A DNA stretch of 64,000 bases, taken from assembly GCA_963926475.1 (NCBI GenBank), contig CAWUXE010000020.1:14294-78293 (forward strand), read 5' to 3'. The notes under the pieces were generated by a model, which did not search any database, had not been told where the DNA came from, and saw only the letters and a list, made by a program, of their open reading frames with translations. Position numbers and translations under genes: made by a program. Positions 58,957-64,000 of this stretch are shown here, in pieces; position 1 is the stretch's first letter, and each line of letters opens with the position of its first letter. This DNA comes from UBA2040 sp002384725. GTDB lineage: Bacteria > Bacteroidota > Bacteroidia > Flavobacteriales_D > Crocinitomicaceae.

Positions 58957-59925
58957 ATGGCAGATATCCTAATATATCGAATACCTGAGAAAGAAGTCGT
59001 TGATCAAACGGGCGAATTTCGACGCACAAGCGTTCCTGATTCGACGAGTAATTTCTGCATTGCCAACAGCAACAAAAGTGCGCTCTATTATTTTCATGAA
59101 ACGGGCGAAAAAGCTGCATATTTTTATTCGGATCGAGCTCCGTATGCGGTAAGTAAAAAAGAATATTTGATGGGGGGCGAATCTCTCATCCACAATTTCG
59201 ATTTGCACGGATTGCAAAAAGCGGTGTACGGACGAGTGAAAAGCGTTTACTTCGACGAAACAAAATGTCGTGAGATGTTTGATGAATTGTGCGAAAGTTA
59301 CCCAAAAGCTTTCGTCTATCTCGTTTCTAGCGAATTATTCGGAACATGGATAGGTGCAACACCTGAAGTTTTACTATCGATGCATGGACACCAGGGATAT
59401 ACTATGTCGCTTGCTGGAACCAAAAAAGTTCACGCCGGCGAAGCATGGGACGACAAAGAAATGGAAGAACAATACATCGTGACGGAGTTTATCCAAAACA
59501 GATTGTTGACCCAAGATTTACAAGAAATTGAACAACATGGGCCCTTCGATATTGATGCTGGACCTGTCAAACATTTGCGCACCGATTTTTCGTTCTACAG
59601 TCCAAATAAATCGGCGATAGATATTGCATTAGAACTCCACCCGACACCTGCAGTAGCTGGTGTTCCAACGAAAATAGCACAAGATTTAGTAGCGAACATC
59701 GAACCGTTTTACCGTGATTTATACACCGGCTTCATCGGTGCTACAGACGAGAAAAACAGTTATTTGTACGTCAATTTGCGTTGCTGTCAAATTTTACCGG
59801 GAAAGGCCTATTTGTACATTGGGGGTGGATATACATCTTCCTCTATTCCTGAAGATGAATGGGAAGAAACGGAAAACAAAGCCCGGACTTTATTGGACAT
59901 CTTAGAAAAAATTGATCCTCGATGA
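58957..59925 (+). CDS. menF: isochorismate synthase
   Basis: A 322-residue chorismate-binding enzyme that converts chorismate to isochorismate. GTWIGATPEVLLSMHGHQGYTMSLAGTKKV is the core with the ATPE motif; the late part has LHPTPAVAGVPTKIAQDLV and FYRDLYTGFIGA, with ILPGKAYLYIGGGYTSSSIPEDEWEETENKARTLL ending the site. It is shorter at the N-terminus than E. coli MenF, as is usual in Bacteroidota. It overlaps menD by 4 bp. Confidence 0.93.
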   Translation: MADILIYRIPEKEVVDQTGEFRRTSVPDSTSNFCIANSNKSALYYFHETGEKAAYFYSDRAPYAVSKKEYLMGGESLIHNFDLHGLQKAVYGRVKSVYFDETKCREMFDELCESYPKAFVYLVSSELFGTWIGATPEVLLSMHGHQGYTMSLAGTKKVHAGEAWDDKEMEEQYIVTEFIQNRLLTQDLQEIEQHGPFDIDAGPVKHLRTDFSFYSPNKSAIDIALELHPTPAVAGVPTKIAQDLVANIEPFYRDLYTGFIGATDEKNSYLYVNLRCCQILPGKAYLYIGGGYTSSSIPEDEWEETENKARTLLDILEKIDPR

Positions 59926-61637
59926 GTTATTTGACGAGTGCAAAAAAGAACGTCCATTTATTTGTTGAAACCTGTGTTGCAGCTGGCTTGAAACATATAG
60001 TCATTTCCCCAGGTTCACGAAACGCCTCTTTGACCATTTCTTTTGACGAACATCCTGAAGTAAAAACGACTTTGGTGCACGACGAGCGCAGTGCTGGATT
60101 TTTCGCCCTTGGAATCGCACTTCAATTGCAAGAACCCGTTGCTGTTTTATGTACTTCCGGTTCAGCTGTCCTAAATTATTTTCCAGCGGTTGCTGAAGCT
60201 TATTACCAAAATATTCCTCTAATCGTCATCAGTGCCGATCGTCCACAAGAATGGATCAATCATGGTGATGGCCAAACGATTATGCAAGACAATGTGTTCG
60301 GAACACATATGCACAGTTTCATTCAACTTGAGGACAAATACGAGACTGAACATTACTATCAGTTTCTCTGCATGGAAACGCTCGATATTATCAATAAAGC
60401 AAAAGGTGAATGGTCTGGGCCCGTTCATATCAATTTTGCTTTGGAGGAGCCTTTATACAACACAGTCGAAGTGTCTGATTTTCATGCAGCACAAGCTAAA
60501 TGCCTCAGTTATGCTGACCAGACCAAATCCAATATAGAGAATTCGACTACTATAGATTGGGCACTTTTTCAAAATCAATGGTCAGCGGCCAAAAAGAAGA
60601 TTGTGCTATGCGGTCAAATGCCTAAAAAAAGAGCTTTATTAGACCAATTGAAAACCATGTCCGAAGATCCGACGGTGCTCATTATGGTGGAAAACACCTC
60701 CAATTTGTATGATTTAAAGTTCGTGCATTGCATAGACAGAACCATCGAACATTTGGACCGAAATAATTCTGATTTTATTCCTGAAATACTCGTCACTTTG
60801 GGCGGTGCAATTGTTTCAAAAAAAATCAAGAACCTGTTCCGCGATTGGAACATTCAACACCACTGGCGAGTTGGCTATGCGTTTCCAGAAATGGACACTT
60901 TCCGTCACCTTTCAGAATCGGTGGAATGTGCGCCAACCAACTTTATCCGAAAATTGAACGAAGCGCCCCGGAACACAGTGGAATTATATGCTTCCAAATG
61001 GAAAAGCATCGACTTTATTCGCCAAGAAAAAACGACTAAATTTTGTAAAAGTGCACCTTTCTCCGATTTAAAAGTCTTTTCTATTCTAAACGATTACTTG
61101 CCTGAAATGAGTGTCGTTCACCTCGGAAATTCGAGCGTTGTCCGCTACGCTCAGTTGTTCGACCCCATAGCTTCAATTACCTATCAATCCAACAGAGGAA
61201 CGAGCGGAATCGATGGAAGCATGAGCACAGCAACTGGCGCCGCTTTCGCAGACAAAGACTCATGGCACGTGCATGTCACAGGCGATATCAGCTTTTTCTA
61301 CGACAGCAATGCCCTCTGGAACAAATTCTTAACGCCCAATCTTCGCATTTTCTTGATTAACAACGAAGGCGGCGGGATTTTTAAAATTATTCCGGGTCCC
61401 AATTCTACCCAGCAATACAAAAAATACTTCGTAGCCGAACACCAGCATTCTGCCGAGCACATTTGCAAAGCTTTTGAAATGGAGTATTTCTCAGCTCGAA
61501 ACACAGAAGAACTCCATGGACACATGGAAGCATTCTATCAGCATGAAGCGGATGGCCGACCGAAATTGATGGAGATTTTTACCGACACAGAGCTGAATCC
61601 TGAGGTATTGCATAGTTATTTTGCAGCTTTAAAATGA
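59922..61637 (+). CDS. menD: 2-succinyl-5-enolpyruvyl-6-hydroxy-3-cyclohexene-1-carboxylate synthase
   Basis: A 571-residue thiamine-diphosphate enzyme that adds succinic semialdehyde (from 2-oxoglutarate) to isochorismate. The N-terminal HIVISPGSRNASLTISF, LHDERSAGFFALGIAL and VLCTSGSAVLNYFPAVAEAYYQNIPLIVISADRP are MenD-specific; the ThDP site has NRGTSGIDGSMSTATGAAF and VTGDISFFYDSNALWN...INNEGGGIF. Length is normal. It ends the menI-menF-menD unit; the remaining men genes are elsewhere. Confidence 0.97.
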   Translation: MSYLTSAKKNVHLFVETCVAAGLKHIVISPGSRNASLTISFDEHPEVKTTLVHDERSAGFFALGIALQLQEPVAVLCTSGSAVLNYFPAVAEAYYQNIPLIVISADRPQEWINHGDGQTIMQDNVFGTHMHSFIQLEDKYETEHYYQFLCMETLDIINKAKGEWSGPVHINFALEEPLYNTVEVSDFHAAQAKCLSYADQTKSNIENSTTIDWALFQNQWSAAKKKIVLCGQMPKKRALLDQLKTMSEDPTVLIMVENTSNLYDLKFVHCIDRTIEHLDRNNSDFIPEILVTLGGAIVSKKIKNLFRDWNIQHHWRVGYAFPEMDTFRHLSESVECAPTNFIRKLNEAPRNTVELYASKWKSIDFIRQEKTTKFCKSAPFSDLKVFSILNDYLPEMSVVHLGNSSVVRYAQLFDPIASITYQSNRGTSGIDGSMSTATGAAFADKDSWHVHVTGDISFFYDSNALWNKFLTPNLRIFLINNEGGGIFKIIPGPNSTQQYKKYFVAEHQHSAEHICKAFEMEYFSARNTEELHGHMEAFYQHEADGRPKLMEIFTDTELNPEVLHSYFAALK

Positions 61638-61769
61638 TGCTTGGAACGCGGATAGGTTTGAAGCATGTAGAGGATTTTTTATGTCAAAATAATTTGGTAT
61701 ACTCGCAGTCTGTGAATGAATTAAAATGCAATTATGGATGTTCTCAGATAACCATTATTCTCCAAACGT

Positions 61770-63257
61770 ATGACTTCCAAGGTATCAACCCATAAAAAAA
61801 TATATCTTCTATTTTCCGCACTTCTGTGCATCGGCATGAGCAATGCGCAACAAATTTCTTTTGGCCCTGCTCCTGCCGTTTCTCAATTCCAGCAAGCGGA
61901 TGCTGGCGGTCTTGCCTTTGGCGATATCGATGGAGATGGTGATTTAGATTTTATCGCAACCGGCAGCGGCCCAAGTCAAGGCATTAAAACTACGATATAC
62001 ACCAACGATGGTCTAGGGAATTTCACGGAAGTAACAGGTGATCCTTTTATAGACGTTTTTTCTAGCACTGCCAATTTTGAAGATTTAGATGGAGATGGAG
62101 ATTTGGATCTATTTATAACAGGAAGCACCTCGTGGCCAACAAGCACCACACACGTTTATCTCAACGATGGCGCAGGTAATTTCACGATAATGACCGGGAC
62201 TTCCTTTCAAATTACAGCCGGCGCCGATGTCGATTTCGGAGATGTAGACGGAGACGGAGATCTGGATATCCTACTGTCGGGATATATACCACAAACGGGC
62301 AACAATCCACAAGCCGGGTTTACCTCACTTTATGTAAATGATGGTTCGGCTAATTTTTCGGTATCAACAACAGCGGTTTTCGATTCAATCCGAGCAAGTG
62401 CAGTTGCTTTTATCGATATAGACAACGACAACCACCTCGATCTAATCTTTTCAGGTCTTAAAAATGATAATTCATTTACCTCCCAAATACACAGCAACGA
62501 CGGTACTGGAGCTTTCACTTTATTCAGTAACACGGCAACCGATGCAACCGAGAACGGAGATATTTCTATTGCCGATACCGACAATGATGGTGATTTCGAT
62601 ATCCTCATATCCGGTTCAAAAGCTGACGGTTCTATAATTTCATATTTGTACACCAACGACGGATCAGGCGTTTTCACAGTCGTGAATCCAACTCAATTCC
62701 CTGGAGTGAGCTTCCTATCCTCGTCTAATTTTGCCGATTTCGATAACGATGGTGATTGGGACCTTCTGCTTGTCGGTTCTGGATTAGGTGGATTATCCAA
62801 CAACTCAATTATATCAAACGTCTATGAGAATATAGGGGGGAATAATTTTGTAATCGCCGATTCTTTGATAGGAGCCTACTTATCGTGCAATGCCATTGGT
62901 GATGTGAACGGTGATAGTTTATTGGATGTGGTAATTGGCGGAACTACTATCGGCACGCCCATAAGAGCCACTCATTTATTTTTGAGCACTTCTCAAAATT
63001 TCTTAAGTGTCAATTCACTTGATAAATCCGAGCCAATCACTATTTTTCCTGTTCCAGCGGAAACCGAAATTAACCTAACAAGCACGGACAAAATTACCCT
63101 CATCAAAATCTATAGCCTATCAGGACAATTGGTTCTATCTCAAAATGAACTGACGAATACAGCCTTACTTCCAATTTCGCATTTGGAAAATGGAACCTAC
63201 ATTGCGAAAATCCAAACGGAAAATGGGTTGCAAACACATAAAATCGTTAAGAATTAA
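61770..63257 (+). CDS. FG-GAP/VCBS repeat protein with T9SS sorting domain
   Basis: A 495-residue secreted protein. After a signal peptide ending SNAQQ, seven FG-GAP-type repeats occur, each with a calcium loop: DIDGDGDLDF, DLDGDGDLDL, DVDGDGDLDI, DIDNDNHLDL, DTDNDGDFDI, DFDNDGDWDL and DVNGDSLLDV. This predicts a seven-bladed calcium-bound beta-propeller. The last ~75 residues are a T9SS type A sorting domain (IFPVPAETEINLTS, LENGTYIAKIQTENG). Probably surface-exposed and involved in adhesion or binding; the partner is unknown. Confidence 0.88.
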   Translation: MTSKVSTHKKIYLLFSALLCIGMSNAQQISFGPAPAVSQFQQADAGGLAFGDIDGDGDLDFIATGSGPSQGIKTTIYTNDGLGNFTEVTGDPFIDVFSSTANFEDLDGDGDLDLFITGSTSWPTSTTHVYLNDGAGNFTIMTGTSFQITAGADVDFGDVDGDGDLDILLSGYIPQTGNNPQAGFTSLYVNDGSANFSVSTTAVFDSIRASAVAFIDIDNDNHLDLIFSGLKNDNSFTSQIHSNDGTGAFTLFSNTATDATENGDISIADTDNDGDFDILISGSKADGSIISYLYTNDGSGVFTVVNPTQFPGVSFLSSSNFADFDNDGDWDLLLVGSGLGGLSNNSIISNVYENIGGNNFVIADSLIGAYLSCNAIGDVNGDSLLDVVIGGTTIGTPIRATHLFLSTSQNFLSVNSLDKSEPITIFPVPAETEINLTSTDKITLIKIYSLSGQLVLSQNELTNTALLPISHLENGTYIAKIQTENGLQTHKIVKN

Positions 63258-63271
63258 GTAATTAAAAAAAT

Positions 63272-63514
63272 ATGTCAGAACAAGGAAAAGTTGCCGGTAA
63301 AGCGCCCATTATGCAAAATCTAGAAAAAGGTAAAACCTATGCCTGGTGTACATGTGGAATGTCTGCCAATCAGCCGTGGTGCGACGGCTCTCACAAAGGG
63401 TCAAGTTTCGCTCCTAGCATGCTTAAACCAGAAGAAAACCGAAAAGCCGCCATGTGTACATGCAAACAATCGAGAAATGCGCCTTTTTGCGATGGATCGC
63501 ATAAGACATTGTGA
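63272..63514 (+). CDS. dual CDGSH iron-sulphur domain protein
   Basis: An 80-residue protein with two CDGSH motifs: CTCGMSANQPWCDGSHKG and CTCKQSRNAPFCDGSHKTL, each C-x-C-x(8)-C-x3-H, so each should bind a [2Fe-2S] cluster by 3 Cys and 1 His. It resembles the mitoNEET-type two-motif class (Miner2/MitoNEET-like in bacteria), where both motifs sit in one chain. Role: redox or cluster transfer, not proven. It starts 14 bp after the FG-GAP gene. Confidence 0.93.
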   Translation: MSEQGKVAGKAPIMQNLEKGKTYAWCTCGMSANQPWCDGSHKGSSFAPSMLKPEENRKAAMCTCKQSRNAPFCDGSHKTL

Positions 63515-64000
63515 TTAATCCAACTCTACAACAACCTCATTTTTTCTAAAGAGAATATCAAAAGGTGGATTGTAGCCGAAATAAGAGAAACGTCCTGTAT
63601 GCGGAATGCCCTTCGCATCCAATTCGGCGATTAACTTCTGCTTGTACCTTTCTATTTTTTCGTCGCTGGCCCAACCGCCAAATCGAATAGCTGCCATTTT
63701 CTTCTCAGGCATTTCCTTGAACACAATAGAGTTTTGATTGGGCTTCGGCAAGTTCTCTTTCTTTAGTTTTTTGGGCACCATAAACATCATTTCAGTCGAA
63801 TCGTCAATAGACATTGCCACGGGGGAAGTCATGGATATTTTTTCATTGGTTTCGTTTCCACCAAAAATATAACCTGCCAATTGACGGAACCCACTACTCG
63901 ATGCTTTTTTGTATTCCTTCATCGGTAATTTCACCGAAGTAAATAAACTCGCTTCGTATTGACGAATTTCAAAATCGTCGTATTTCATGGTAACGGTGTA
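63515..64000 (-). CDS. SOUL family haem-binding protein (N-terminus beyond the window)
   Basis: At least 162 residues of a SOUL/HBP-type protein: FEIRQYEASLFTSVKLPMKEYKKASSSGFRQLAGYIFGGNETNEKISMTSPVAMSID, MMFMVPKKL, AAIRFGGWASDEKIERYKQKLIAEL, and YNPPFDILFRKNEVVVEL. An ATG at 63988 could start it, but the frame stays open to base 64000 with YTVT just before that Met, and family members usually have a YxV segment ahead of FEIRxY. So the real start, probably with a signal peptide, lies outside. Convergent with the CDGSH gene, adjoining it. Confidence 0.88.
   Translation of the reverse strand, partial: YTVTMKYDDFEIRQYEASLFTSVKLPMKEYKKASSSGFRQLAGYIFGGNETNEKISMTSPVAMSIDDSTEMMFMVPKKLKKENLPKPNQNSIVFKEMPEKKMAAIRFGGWASDEKIERYKQKLIAELDAKGIPHTGRFSYFGYNPPFDILFRKNEVVVELD

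Noticed and set aside
63515..63988. Complete SOUL gene starting at 63988
   Set aside because: The frame is open to the window edge and the preceding residues YTVT fit the family, so the gene is probably cut rather than complete.

Overview
The window is a stretch of a Bacteroidota chromosome, most likely order Flavobacteriales (a Crocinitomicaceae/Fluviicola-type organism would fit, but that is inference). The evidence is the type IX secretion system (T9SS) components PorP/SprF and PorQ, four secreted proteins with T9SS type A C-terminal sorting domains, a DUF5916 barrel, an ACT-only protein and a small Cys-rich membrane protein of Bacteroidetes type. Many genes also carry the Bacteroidetes promoter -7 box TAnnTTTG. 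No rRNA, tRNA, CRISPR array, prophage or intact insertion sequence was seen. The two ends cut genes: valS at the left and a SOUL haem-binding gene at the right.

Layout. 1-6 kb: valS (partial), a lipoprotein amidohydrolase, and a minus-strand operon of an ECF sigma factor, a protein joining an anti-sigma domain to a PorP/SprF-like barrel, and a free PorP/SprF protein. 6-13.5 kb: acyl-CoA ligase, a decayed ArsR-type regulator, recG, and a DsbD system split over three genes. 13.5-18 kb: three T9SS cargo proteins, two of which share a sugar-binding-like module. 18-24 kb: pirin and nitroreductase behind a 24-bp operator-like palindrome, a glycosyltransferase, gmhA and a DUF5916 protein. 24-30 kb: a lipoprotein, comEC, thrS and infC-rpmI-rplT with a strong terminator. 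30-35 kb: rnz, a STAS protein, pyrB, pyrR, a SUI1 protein, a GDPD lipoprotein and a small secreted protein. 35-42 kb: an overlooked 49-residue Cys-rich protein divergent from a zinc protease/RimK fusion whose ATP-grasp half looks inactive, then small envelope genes, a histone deacetylase-like enzyme, a frameshifted SiaB-like gene, a YkgJ protein and folD. 42-50 kb: S4 protein, meaB, a phosphodiesterase, porQ, cmk, an ACT protein, a DUF2807 lipoprotein, a PagL-like lipid A deacylase and mazG. 50-58 kb: TonB receptor, a remnant locus, M61 peptidase, FkbM methyltransferase, ABC-F ATPase and murB. 58-64 kb: a menaquinone operon (menI-like thioesterase, menF, menD), an FG-GAP T9SS protein, a dual-CDGSH protein and the SOUL protein.

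The most interesting unit is the sigma / anti-sigma-PorP fusion / PorP operon. One polypeptide appears able to hold a sigma factor in the cytoplasm, cross the inner membrane once, span the periplasm with a long acidic linker and end as an outer-membrane barrel. Second is a genome-wide-looking habit of placing the -7 promoter box 4-6 nt before the start codon, which predicts leaderless or nearly leaderless mRNAs.
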